Source: Paracoccaceae bacterium (GTDB lineage Bacteria; Pseudomonadota; Alphaproteobacteria; Rhodobacterales; Rhodobacteraceae). From it: a stretch of DNA of 40,545 nt. The stretch is taken from NCBI GenBank assembly GCA_014879735.1, contig JACSRN010000099.1:1-40545 (forward strand). Direction: 5' to 3'. Each line of letters opens with the position of its first letter. The stretch's first letter is position 1. A program made the translations under genes and the position numbers. Below the pieces are notes generated by a model. It made no database searches. It was not told where the DNA came from and saw only the letters and a program-made list of their open reading frames with translations. This document shows positions 1 to 7,626 of this stretch, in pieces.

Positions 1-413
1 TCTACTTCCGCCCGGTCTCGCAATTCGCGGCAGATTTCATCGGACAATCCACCATGATTGACGCCAAGATCGTCGAGGCGGGTGCGATTTGCACCGCCGA
101 TCTTGGCACGGTCGGCTCGTGCAGGGTCGTGGTGCCCGGTGGAGAGGTCGGGCAGACCGGAAAGCTGGTTCTGCGCCCCGAGATCCTCCGCCTGGTGAAA
201 CCCGACGCGGCACCGGGCAGCGGCAACTTCCTTGTCGGCCGGTACAAGGACTCGCTCGTCACCGGCAGCACGATCAAGCATTTCATCGAGTTGGAAAACG
301 GCTCCCCGATCATCGTGCAGGAGCTGACGACGCCCGAATCGACGTCGAACTCTCTGGCCGGCAACGTGGGAATCACCTGGGCCGAGGAAACCGGGATCTT
401 TCTGAGCCGCTAG
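1..413 (+). CDS. ABC transporter ATP-binding protein, polyamine/PotA type, C-terminal part
   Basis: Partial gene entering from the left edge; the first complete codon is at position 3 and the stop is TAG at 411-413. The visible part begins with a QFAADFIGQS segment, which matches the FVADFIG stretch linking the nucleotide-binding domain to the C-terminal TOBE domain in PotA-like ATPases. The remaining ~115 residues are beta-rich and contain VLRPEI, the usual TOBE_2 VRPE motif. Walker A, Walker B and the signature motif lie outside the window. The family energises uptake of spermidine, putrescine or related cationic or amino-acid-derived compounds at the inner membrane. The gene runs in the same direction as the aminotransferase that follows 277 nt later, so it may supply that pathway's substrate. 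Family assignment is fairly sure; the substrate is inference. Confidence 0.8.
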   Translation, partial: YFRPVSQFAADFIGQSTMIDAKIVEAGAICTADLGTVGSCRVVVPGGEVGQTGKLVLRPEILRLVKPDAAPGSGNFLVGRYKDSLVTGSTIKHFIELENGSPIIVQELTTPESTSNSLAGNVGITWAEETGIFLSR

Positions 414-450
414 ACCTGCCGACGGGTCCTGAGAGCGGATGTACCGCTGC

Positions 451-486
451 ACCGGCACCGGCACCGGCACCGGCACCGGCACCGGC
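451..486. repeat. Tandem hexanucleotide repeat (ACCGGC)x6
   Basis: Six perfect head-to-tail copies of ACCGGC, followed by an imperfect ACGCGC. It lies 37 nt after the ATPase stop and 205 nt before the aminotransferase start. Read on either strand it would encode alternating two-residue repeats, but no gene is supported here. Such repeats can change copy number by slippage. Confidence 0.9.
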
Positions 487-561
487 ACGCGCCTGCGGGG
501 TGTTTTCACCGCAATCAACCCCTGAGAGTTGTCTTGTCATCTTAACGAGTTTTGCCGACAA

Positions 562-591
562 AATATCGGATAAATCAAGTTAGCCGATATT
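562..591. promoter_or_regulatory. Inverted repeat AATATCGG-N14-CCGATATT, candidate operator/promoter of the aminotransferase operon
   Basis: Perfect 8-bp arms at 562-569 and 584-591 separated by 14 nt of AT-rich DNA, in an otherwise GC-rich window. It ends 99 nt upstream of the aminotransferase start at 691, within the 277-nt gap after the ABC ATPase gene. Position and symmetry suggest a dimeric regulator site. I cannot say which regulator binds. The rest of this gap holds the hexanucleotide repeat and no recognisable gene. Confidence 0.5.
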
Positions 592-690
592 ACGATCATT
601 GCTGGCAAGAGTTCTGGGTGCGATCATCATCGAAATTCGCGACTTCCGCCCAGGCGCGGCAAGTTGACTGGTTGTAAGGAGGCTATGGAA

Positions 691-1911
691 ATGAGCGTGC
701 TGACGGCGACCCCCCGCATCGGTGACACTCGACCCGGCACGACCGCGCCGGACGATGTGGTGCAGATGGGCGGCGGCTATGCATTTCCCGATCTTTTGCC
801 CGATGTCAGCCAGATCGCGCGCAATGTCGCGTCGGACTTCCGGACCGAGGCCCTGCAGTACGGCCCGCTTTTCGGCCTGCCGGATCTGCGAGACGCCATT
901 GTCGAGTCTGTCCGGGCCGATGGGGTGGCCTGCGGACGTGACAACATCCTCGTGCTGAACGGCGCCAAACAGGCGCTCGATCTGTTGCTCCGGGTGATGG
1001 TCAGGCCGGGCGATCCGGTCATCGTCAGCCATCCGACCTACCTGACCGCGCTGTCGATCATTCGGAGCCATGGCGCAGAACTGATCGAAGTCGACCTCGA
1101 CCATGACGGCATGAAGGTGGACACCCTGGCGCAGATGCTGGCGGCGCGCCGGTCGCGGGGCGACAGCATGCCCAAGCTGCTGTTCGAGGTGCCGGACTTT
1201 CACAATCCAACCGGCGTCACGCTTTCGGCCGCACGGCGCCAGAGATTGGTGGAACTCGCCGAGGAGTTCGGCTTCTTCATCCTGGAAGACGATCCCTATC
1301 GCAAGCTGCGCTTTGCCGGCACGGGCGTACCGCCAATCAAAAGCTTTGACAGGAGCGGCCGGGTGATCGGTGCGGGCACCGTCTCGAAAATATTCGCGCC
1401 AGGCATTCGTGTGGGCTGGGCCAATGGCGATCCCGACATCATCGGCCGCATGGCCGCGGCAAAATCCGAAGGGGGCTGTTGCCCGTTCACCCAGCGCATC
1501 GTTCTCGAAGCGATGCGCACGGGCCTGATCGACCATCATATCACCGAGCTGTCGGAGGTCATGGCCGCCCATCTGCGGGCGATGTGCGCCTCCATTGACA
1601 GGCATCTGCCCGATGCCCGCTACAACGTGCCGAATGGCGGCTACTTCCTCTGGCTGGAATTGCCCGCCGATGTCAGTGCCGCCCAGGTAACGCTTGCCGC
1701 AAGCGCATCCGGCGCGGCGATCTTCTCGGGAGATCTGTTCTTTGGCACCGTCCCCGCACAGGGGTTCGTGCGCCTGTGTTTCGCCACCAGTACGCCCGAA
1801 CGCATCGATCTTGGCATTCGCCGCATTGCAGAGGCGATCCATCGCCTGCGCGAATCTCCGGAAAAGTTCGTGCCGGGCGAAGCCACCCCATTGCAACGCC
1901 ATACCGACTGA
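691..1911 (+). CDS. PLP-dependent aminotransferase, class I/II (LysN / 2-aminoadipate transaminase-like)
   Basis: Fold-type I aminotransferase of 406 residues. Visible PLP residues are N172 (HNPTG), D201 and Y203 (EDDPY), the Schiff-base lysine K233 in GTVSKIFAPG, and R240 (GIRVGW), which binds the substrate carboxylate. The sequence resembles the aminotransferase half of MocR proteins and LysN-type 2-aminoadipate aminotransferases, without a DNA-binding domain. Start choice: TAAGGAGG at 675-682 is 8 nt from ATG 691; ATG 685 and the longer frame from 664 are too close to it or precede it. The racemase-family gene follows 12 nt later. With the ALDH7-type dehydrogenase downstream it could convert 2-aminoadipate to 2-oxoadipate, but substrate specificity of this family is broad and that part is inference. 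Confidence 0.85.
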   Translation: MSVLTATPRIGDTRPGTTAPDDVVQMGGGYAFPDLLPDVSQIARNVASDFRTEALQYGPLFGLPDLRDAIVESVRADGVACGRDNILVLNGAKQALDLLLRVMVRPGDPVIVSHPTYLTALSIIRSHGAELIEVDLDHDGMKVDTLAQMLAARRSRGDSMPKLLFEVPDFHNPTGVTLSAARRQRLVELAEEFGFFILEDDPYRKLRFAGTGVPPIKSFDRSGRVIGAGTVSKIFAPGIRVGWANGDPDIIGRMAAAKSEGGCCPFTQRIVLEAMRTGLIDHHITELSEVMAAHLRAMCASIDRHLPDARYNVPNGGYFLWLELPADVSAAQVTLAASASGAAIFSGDLFFGTVPAQGFVRLCFATSTPERIDLGIRRIAEAIHRLRESPEKFVPGEATPLQRHTD

Positions 1912-1923
1912 CAGGAGCACGGA

Positions 1924-2937
1924 ATGTTCGCGAAAAAACTGATTCATGCCATCGACCATCACCACGGTCAGGCCAACCGCACCGTCCTGTCGGGCTATCC
2001 CTCGATCCGCGGGGCCACGATGCGCGACAAGGAGGCGTACTACCTTGCCAACATGAGCTGGATCCACGAATGCCTTTGCCGCGAGCCGCGGGGCCACAGC
2101 GCGATGCTGGGATCCATCGTCACCGATCCGGTGTCGCCGACTTCGGCTCTGGGCGTGCTTTTCCTGCATGCCAACGGCCTCTACGACGGCTGCGGCGACA
2201 GCACCTTCGGTACGGCGGCGGCGGCGGTCGAAACCGGGGTGGTGGCAGCCGTCGAACCTGTCACCCGGTTCACGATGGATACCGTGATGGGGCCGCTTGC
2301 AATCGAGGTGGATGTCGCAGGCGGCATTGTATCCCAGGTGCGCTACGAGAACCTGCCATCCTATCACATCACCCAGTTTGCGCTGGATCTGGAGGGGTGG
2401 GGCAAGGTCGCGGTCGATGTCAGCCAATGCGGCGGGCAATACTGCCCGCAGATCGATGCCGGGGCGCTGGGGCTTTCCACCGACAAGTCGAACCAGGCCG
2501 GGATCAAGGCCTTCGGCCGCCTGGTCAACGCAGCGCTTCTGGCACGGCCGCCGATCGAGGATCCGGAAAGCGGCAGGATGGTGCAGCTTGGCCAGAACAA
2601 TGCCAATGTGATCTCGCTGTATAATCTGCAGGAGGACGGCAAAAGCTGCCGCATCGCCAACACCTCGGCGCCGGATTTCATGGGGCGCACACCGGGTGGC
2701 ACCCCGACAGGCGCGCTACTGGCGTTGCTTCATGCCCGTGGCCTCTACACCGCAGGCACCAGCTTTGCGAACATAAGCCCCGTCGGAACCGTGTTTCATG
2801 TCACCGGGCAAGGCACGACGCTTCCTGGTGGCACGCCGGCGATGAAGACCACGGTCGGCACGAAATCCTGGATGATGGGCATCCACCAGTTTGTCGTCGA
2901 CCCCAGCGATCCGTTTCCGAACGGCTTCATCCTCTGA
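1924..2937 (+). CDS. Proline racemase / hydroxyproline epimerase family protein with altered catalytic residues
   Basis: Protein of 337 residues, the usual family length; the start is preceded by AGGAG with good spacing. Family landmarks are the EPRGHSAMLGSI block (~54-65), the first active-site loop around C90 and the second loop at 254-264. Active enzymes have MCGH in loop 1 and DRSPCGTG in loop 2 (Thr replaces the Cys in 3-hydroxyproline dehydratases). Here loop 1 reads DGCGDS, keeping C90 but with Asp where His is usual. Loop 2 reads GRTPGGTP, with Gly at both the Asp and Cys positions. A normal two-base racemase mechanism therefore looks impossible. The gene may be a divergent isomerase or lyase, or a binding protein. 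It is probably co-transcribed with the aminotransferase and converges on the LysR gene. Confidence 0.75.
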   Translation: MFAKKLIHAIDHHHGQANRTVLSGYPSIRGATMRDKEAYYLANMSWIHECLCREPRGHSAMLGSIVTDPVSPTSALGVLFLHANGLYDGCGDSTFGTAAAAVETGVVAAVEPVTRFTMDTVMGPLAIEVDVAGGIVSQVRYENLPSYHITQFALDLEGWGKVAVDVSQCGGQYCPQIDAGALGLSTDKSNQAGIKAFGRLVNAALLARPPIEDPESGRMVQLGQNNANVISLYNLQEDGKSCRIANTSAPDFMGRTPGGTPTGALLALLHARGLYTAGTSFANISPVGTVFHVTGQGTTLPGGTPAMKTTVGTKSWMMGIHQFVVDPSDPFPNGFIL

Positions 2938-2965
2938 TTCCGCGCGCGAACCGGTATCCGGGCGG

Positions 2966-2998
2966 CGTGGGGGTCCCGGGACCCTCGCGCACCCCGCG
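2966..2998. terminator. Palindromic hairpin between convergent genes
   Basis: A perfect 14-bp palindrome, GGGTCCCGGGACCC, at 2971-2984 sits inside longer imperfect flanking complementarity (GCGTGG on the left, CGCACCCCGC on the right). It fills the 64-nt gap between the racemase-family gene stop (2937) and the LysR stop (3002), where a bidirectional terminator would be expected. There is no T-tract, so intrinsic termination is not certain. Confidence 0.45.
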
Positions 2999-3001
2999 GG
3001 A

Positions 3002-3922
3002 TCATTCGCCTTCGGCAAGCTGTTCGACAGCTTCGCCCGCCGCTTCGGCGCAGATCCAGCTTCGAAAAGCAACCAGCGGCGGATAGTCTTTCTGGCCATC
3101 CGGCCAGCACAGGTAATAGGCCCCCTCGCTCTTGATCGGAAGGTCCAGGACGGGGACAAGCTTGCCGGACCCCAATTCGTCCTGAAACAGGAAGCGGGGC
3201 ATCAAGGCAACGCCGAGGCCCGAAACCGCCGCCTGCGCCAGGGTGGCAAACTGGTCGAACAACATGCCGGGTACATGTCTTGTCGTTACATTCTGCGCGG
3301 CAAGCCATCGCTCCCAGGCGTCGGGACGCGAGGCCAGATGCAGCAGCGGCCCCTGCAGCAGATCGGCCGGCGCTGCACACCGCAATTGCGCCAGAAGTGC
3401 CGGAGAGCAGACCGGCAGGACCACCTCGTCGCGCAGATGGGCAAACCCGCAACCAGGCCAGTCCGGATGTCCGAAATGAAGCGCCGCGTCGATCGCCTCG
3501 GTCGAGAAATCGAAACGGGTCAGGCGCGTGACGAGATTTATCGTCACGCCGGTGTGAAGCGACAGGAACGCCCGCAATCGCGGCGCGAGCCATCGCGTTC
3601 CCAAGGTTGGAAGGATGGCCAGGGTCAGCGTTCCGCCCGACGGGTTGGCCCGCAGGTTGAGCGAGGCGGAACTGATCATCGCCAGGGCAGCCCGCACTTC
3701 GCGGACATAGCCCGCACCGCCAACGGTCAACCGGATCGACTGGCGCTCGCGGATGAACAGCGCGACACCCAGTTGCTCCTCCAGCGCCCGGATCTGGCGC
3801 GACACCGCACTTTGCGTCAGCGACAGTTCGCGGGCCGCCAGGGTGATGCTCTGGGTCCGGGCCGCCGCTTCGAAGGCGGCCAGCAAAGAGAGCGAAGGCA
3901 GGAAGCGTCGCGGGGTCAGCAC
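3002..3922 (-). CDS. LysR-family transcriptional regulator, GcvA type
   Basis: LTTR of 306 residues. The N-terminal winged helix-turn-helix carries the LAAFEAAARTQSIT and SLTQSAVSRQIRALEEQLG blocks; an effector-binding domain follows, with motifs such as HFGHPDWPG and GLGVALMPRF. This places it with GcvA-type regulators. I place the start at GTG 3922. It has GGAG at 3932-3935 (minus strand) nine bases upstream and gives the normal LTTR length, whereas the open frame extending to 4429 adds ~170 residues of low-complexity sequence unlike any LysR. The gene converges on the racemase-family gene and diverges from the ALDH7 gene, so it probably controls this locus. A 19-bp inverted repeat 113 nt upstream is a candidate binding site. 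Confidence 0.9.
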   Translation of the reverse strand: MLTPRRFLPSLSLLAAFEAAARTQSITLAARELSLTQSAVSRQIRALEEQLGVALFIRERQSIRLTVGGAGYVREVRAALAMISSASLNLRANPSGGTLTLAILPTLGTRWLAPRLRAFLSLHTGVTINLVTRLTRFDFSTEAIDAALHFGHPDWPGCGFAHLRDEVVLPVCSPALLAQLRCAAPADLLQGPLLHLASRPDAWERWLAAQNVTTRHVPGMLFDQFATLAQAAVSGLGVALMPRFLFQDELGSGKLVPVLDLPIKSEGAYYLCWPDGQKDYPPLVAFRSWICAEAAGEAVEQLAEGE

Positions 3923-4034
3923 GGGCGACAGCTCCGTCAGCGGGGGATTGGGCAGCGGGCCGGAAACGACACTGCCCGCGCCGGCGCCAGCAGAACAGGG
4001 ATCCGCCGTTTCGTCAAGGCAGGCACATCCAATG

Positions 4035-4053
4035 TCATTCTGAAATGGAATGA
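4035..4053. promoter_or_regulatory. Inverted repeat TCATTC-N7-GAATGA, candidate LysR operator
   Basis: Perfect 6-bp arms separated by 7 nt, of the symmetric ATTC...GAAT kind common in LTTR binding boxes. It lies 113 nt upstream of the LysR start (3922) and ~510 nt upstream of the ALDH start, in the shared intergenic region. Assignment to this LysR rests only on position. Confidence 0.45.
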
Positions 4054-4560
4054 TCTCTGGCCATGCCAGCGATATGTTGCGCCAGCATTCTGCGATAAAC
4101 TTCGCCCGGTAAAGGCTGCGGTACCGCCAGGCCGGCCGGCAGCGAGCCGCATTTCGACGGGAAGGATGTGATGGTGCAGAACATTCCGCGCGCCCATGAC
4201 CTTTGCGATAGGGCGGCCACGGTTCCTGCCAGGACTTTTGCTGGCCCTGTCGGCCAGAGATTGCCGCACAGGACCCTGCTCCTGCCGCCGATTGGTATCC
4301 GGGCATCACATTTCGCAGCCCCCGCAGAAACCATCCACGACACCCGCGCCCGGGTGGTGCATCTTGCCGGGGCGCGACCCCGAGCCTTTCGCGGCTTTTG
4401 CAAGCCCCCGGACCGCAACCCGTGACCACCCCCGAAGCCCCCGAAGAAAATGGAGAGCTCTGTGGCCGACAAGAAGAACGGGGCCCGAAAGGACTCCAAG
4501 GTCAAATCAAAGTCCAAGGCTGGACGTCACCCTGAAACCCTGGTCGAGGAGGCCAAGCAA
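4054..4560. other. Long intergenic region and possible upstream start of the ALDH gene
   Basis: No gene is recognised between the LysR operator and the ALDH start; open frames on both strands give GC-biased composition without family motifs. From 4462 the DNA is in frame with the ALDH gene. GTG 4462 has GGAGAG 6 nt upstream and would add 33 lysine-rich residues to the dehydrogenase. Either this is leader sequence or the enzyme has a second, longer form. Confidence 0.5.
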
Positions 4561-6066
4561 ATGAGCGTCATTCTGTCCGTATTCGAGCGCTGCGGCATCC
4601 CCGCCACGGAATATGCCGGAGGAACCCTCTCGGTCTTTTCGCCAATCGATGGCAGCGAGATTGCGCGCCTGCACGAAACCGCACTGGATGACATGCCGGG
4701 CATCATCGCCCGGTCGCAATCGGCATTCAAGGCCTGGCGCAAGGTTCCGGCCCCGGTACGGGGCGAACTGGTCAGGCTCTGGGGCGAAGAGCTGCGCGCC
4801 GCCAAGGCGGACATCGGCTATATCGTCTCGGTCGAGGTCGGCAAGATCATCGAGGAAGGCCTGGGCGAGGTTCAGGAAGCCATCGACATCTGCGATCTCG
4901 CGGTTGGCCAATCGCGCCAACTGTTCGGCAAGACAATCGTTTCGGAACGGCCTGGCCACCGGATCATGGAACAATATCATCCGCTTGGCCCGGTCGCCGT
5001 CATCACCGCCTTCAACTTTCCTGCAGCGGTCTTTGCCTGGAATGCCGCCATCGCGCTGGTCTGCGGCGATCCGGTGATCTTCAAGCCTTCCGAAAAGTCC
5101 CCGTTGTCGGGCATCGCGACCTTCCGGGCGCTTGAACGCGCCATCCAGCGGTTCGGTCAGGCGCCGGAGGGGCTTGTCCAGTTGGTGATCGGAACCATGC
5201 CGCATGGCGATGCGCTGGTCTCCAGCCCCGACATTCCGCTGGTCTCGGCGACTGGATCCACCCGGATGGGCCGTGCCGTCGGACCGAAGGTCGCCGAGCG
5301 GTTCGGCCGTCGCATTCTGGAGCTTGGCGGCAACAACGCCATGGTGATCACGCCCGAGGCCGACCTCGACATGGCACTGCGGGCCATCCTGTTCGGGGCG
5401 GTCGGGACGGCAGGCCAACGCTGCACCACGCTGCGGCGGGTGATCGTGCATGAGGCGGTCAAGGACGTGCTCTTGGAAAAGGTGTTGCGGGCCTATGCCA
5501 ACCTCGCCATCGGCAACCCGCTGGAACGGGGCGTGCTGGTCGGCCCGCTGATCGACGCCGGCGCCTTTGCCATGTTCGAACAGGCGGTCGCACAGGCGCA
5601 GGACCAGGGCGGAACGCTGCTGACCGGCGGTACCCGCGCCAATGTCGAGCAATTCCCCGGTGGCTATTATGTCACCCCCGCGATCATCGACATGCCGGCG
5701 CAGACCGATGTGGTGCGGCACGAGACCTTTGCCCCCGTCCTCTACATCCTGACCTACAGCGAGGGAATCGAACAGGCGGTCGAGATCCACAACGACGTGC
5801 CACAGGGGCTGTCGTCCTGCATCTTCTCGAACAACATGCGGGAGGTCGAGTTCTTCATCTCCGAATCCGGTTCGGATTGCGGCATGGCCAATGTCAACAT
5901 CGGCCCGAACGGCGCGGAAATCGGCGGGGCCTTTGGCGGCGAGAAAGAAACCGGCGGCGACCGGGAAACCGGTTCGGATGCCTGGAAATACTACATGCGC
6001 CGCACCACCAACACCATCAACTACTCCAGCGCGCTGCCCCTGGCCCAGGGCATCAACTTCGGCTGA
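4561..6066 (+). CDS. Aldehyde dehydrogenase, ALDH7 family (aminoadipate-semialdehyde / L-piperideine-6-carboxylate dehydrogenase type)
   Basis: NAD(P)-dependent aldehyde dehydrogenase of 501 residues. Catalytic residues are visible: N152 (FNFP), E254 (LELGG) and nucleophile C288 in GTAGQRCTTLRR. That last motif, with the C-terminal FGGEKETGGDRETGSDAWK stretch, is characteristic of ALDH7/antiquitin and bacterial piperideine-6-carboxylate dehydrogenases of lysine and pipecolate breakdown, which oxidise 2-aminoadipate semialdehyde to 2-aminoadipate. Start: GAGGAGG at 4546-4552 is 8 nt from ATG 4561 and gives the family length; an in-frame GTG at 4462 with its own ribosome-binding site could give a longer form. 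The PLP decarboxylase follows 24 nt later. The aminotransferase upstream would take the product onward. Family is confident; the substrate is inferred. Confidence 0.88.
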   Translation: MSVILSVFERCGIPATEYAGGTLSVFSPIDGSEIARLHETALDDMPGIIARSQSAFKAWRKVPAPVRGELVRLWGEELRAAKADIGYIVSVEVGKIIEEGLGEVQEAIDICDLAVGQSRQLFGKTIVSERPGHRIMEQYHPLGPVAVITAFNFPAAVFAWNAAIALVCGDPVIFKPSEKSPLSGIATFRALERAIQRFGQAPEGLVQLVIGTMPHGDALVSSPDIPLVSATGSTRMGRAVGPKVAERFGRRILELGGNNAMVITPEADLDMALRAILFGAVGTAGQRCTTLRRVIVHEAVKDVLLEKVLRAYANLAIGNPLERGVLVGPLIDAGAFAMFEQAVAQAQDQGGTLLTGGTRANVEQFPGGYYVTPAIIDMPAQTDVVRHETFAPVLYILTYSEGIEQAVEIHNDVPQGLSSCIFSNNMREVEFFISESGSDCGMANVNIGPNGAEIGGAFGGEKETGGDRETGSDAWKYYMRRTTNTINYSSALPLAQGINFG

Positions 6067-6090
6067 AAACCGGCAAGACAGGAGAATGCC

Positions 6091-7518
6091 ATGACGTTGG
6101 ACAGGCCGGGAGCGCATGTCGCCGATCCCTCTGCCTATGAGGCAGACACCTTGGGAATGAGTGTGGAGGAGATGCGCCGCCTCGGTCACAAGATCGTCGA
6201 TCTGGTGATCGAGCGTCACATCGCCCGGAACGCCGAACCGGCGATCCTGACCGGCGTGCCTGCCGATCTGATGGCCGTGCTGGGCGGGCCCCTGCCAGAA
6301 GATCCGATGGATCCCGATGCCTCCATCGATCTCTTGACCGAGGTTGCGCTGACCCACCAGCAGCATGGCGACCACCCGCGCTACTTTGCGCGGGTGCCGG
6401 GACCCAGCTCTTTCGCCGGCATCCTGGGGGAATGGTTGGGCACGGGCTTCAACACCATCAGCAGCAGCTGGGGTGGCGGGTCGGGACCCGCCACCATCGA
6501 GATGGTGTCGATCCGGTGGCTGAGCCAAATGATCGGGCTGCCGGAACAGACCGAGGGCGTGCTGGTTTCCGGCGGCTCGATCGCAAACCTGACCGCCTTC
6601 TCCGTGGCGCGCTCGGAACTGGGGCCGGGCGTCGCCTATCTGACCGATCAGACCCATTCGTCCCTGCCGCGCGATCTGCGCGAAATGGGCTGCGGCACCA
6701 GCGACATCCACTATGTCGCGGTGGACGAGGCCCTGCGGATGTCGATGCCGGCCCTCAGGGCCGCGATTGCCAAGGACAGGGCCGCGGGCCGAAAGCCGCT
6801 CATGGTGGTGGCAACCGCGGGCAGCACCAACACCGGCGCCGCCGATCCGCTGAACGCCATCGCCGACATCTGCCAGAAAGAAGGCCTGTGGATGCATGTC
6901 GACGGCGCCTATGGCGGCCCTTCGGCGGTGACGGCGCAGGGCCGCGCCTATCTGCAGGGGCTGGAGCGGGCGGATTCGGTCGTTCTCGACCCACACAAAT
7001 GGTTCTTCCAGCCGTATGACGTGGGGGCCTGCCTTGTCACCCGCCCAGGCGCGCTGGAGCGCTGTTTCGCGATGTCGCCGGAATATCTCAAGGACGTTCA
7101 GGCCACGACGGGCGCGGTAAACTTCGGCAATCGCAGCCTGGAACTGACCCGGCGGTCGCGCGCGATCAAGTTGTGGTTATCGATCCGCACCTATGGCGCA
7201 AAGCGGTTCCGGGCCGCCGTCCAGCGCGGTATCGACAATGCCGAATATGCCGAGGCCTATCTGCGCTCGAAGCCGGATGTCTGGGAAATCGTATCCCCGG
7301 CGCAGATCGGTTGCGTCTGCTTCAGCCTGAAGGACGCGGAGCACAACACCCATGGCGAACGCGCAAAGGCGGTGGCCGACAGCGGCTTTGCCTGCGTCTC
7401 GTCGACATCCCTCCACGGCCGCAGCGTTCTTCGGCTCTGCACCATCAACCCGCTGACGACGCGGAGCGATATCGAGCGCACCCTCGACATGCTGGCCGAA
7501 GGCATCGGCGCGCCGTGA
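6091..7518 (+). CDS. Group II PLP-dependent amino-acid decarboxylase (aromatic-L-amino-acid decarboxylase family)
   Basis: Protein of 475 residues. PLP-fold landmarks are the glycine-rich VSGGSIANLTAF loop (~160-170), HVDGAYGG (269-276; D271 contacts the pyridine nitrogen) and the Schiff-base lysine K303 in DPHKW. The N-terminal HPRYFA and FNTISSSWGG segments match the substrate pocket of DOPA/tyrosine/tryptophan-type decarboxylases, and the length is typical. AGGAGA precedes the ATG. It follows the ALDH gene by 24 nt and is likely co-transcribed. Family members decarboxylate aromatic, glutamyl, diaminobutyrate or related amino acids, so in an operon with a transaminase and an aldehyde dehydrogenase it may open or branch an amine-degrading route. 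The exact substrate cannot be read from the sequence. Confidence 0.85.
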   Translation: MTLDRPGAHVADPSAYEADTLGMSVEEMRRLGHKIVDLVIERHIARNAEPAILTGVPADLMAVLGGPLPEDPMDPDASIDLLTEVALTHQQHGDHPRYFARVPGPSSFAGILGEWLGTGFNTISSSWGGGSGPATIEMVSIRWLSQMIGLPEQTEGVLVSGGSIANLTAFSVARSELGPGVAYLTDQTHSSLPRDLREMGCGTSDIHYVAVDEALRMSMPALRAAIAKDRAAGRKPLMVVATAGSTNTGAADPLNAIADICQKEGLWMHVDGAYGGPSAVTAQGRAYLQGLERADSVVLDPHKWFFQPYDVGACLVTRPGALERCFAMSPEYLKDVQATTGAVNFGNRSLELTRRSRAIKLWLSIRTYGAKRFRAAVQRGIDNAEYAEAYLRSKPDVWEIVSPAQIGCVCFSLKDAEHNTHGERAKAVADSGFACVSSTSLHGRSVLRLCTINPLTTRSDIERTLDMLAEGIGAP

Positions 7519-7530
7519 CATCCTGCGCAG

Positions 7531-7556
7531 CGGCGCGCGAATGTGGACGCGCGCCG
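7531..7556. terminator. 9-bp GC stem-loop after the decarboxylase
   Basis: Perfect 9-bp arms CGGCGCGCG (7531-7539) and CGCGCGCCG (7548-7556) enclose the 8-nt loop AATGTGGA. It starts 12 nt after the decarboxylase stop and precedes the convergent cupin remnant. The stem is strong, but no T-tract follows on either strand. Confidence 0.6.
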
Positions 7557-7626
7557 GGCGCAACCCACCCTGCGGCGCAGACATGGCAGATGCGACCCCT
7601 TTCCCGAGGGCCGCGCCGCGCAGATA

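Noticed and set aside
451-486. Hexanucleotide repeat considered as a CRISPR-like array
   Set aside because: The units are contiguous 6-mers with no spacers and there are no cas genes.
580-2439. Long open frame on the minus strand opposite the aminotransferase and racemase-family genes
   Set aside because: It is antisense to two genes with clear motifs. It has the His/Arg/Gly-rich composition of a GC-driven shadow frame and matches no family.
3923-4429. N-terminal extension of the first LysR gene up to 4429
   Set aside because: The extra ~170 residues are unlike any LysR; GTG 3922 with a GGAG site gives the normal length.
4507-6996. 829-codon minus-strand open frame opposite the ALDH and decarboxylase genes
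   Set aside because: Antisense shadow caused by high GC at third positions; no domain motif, and the plus strand is clearly coding.
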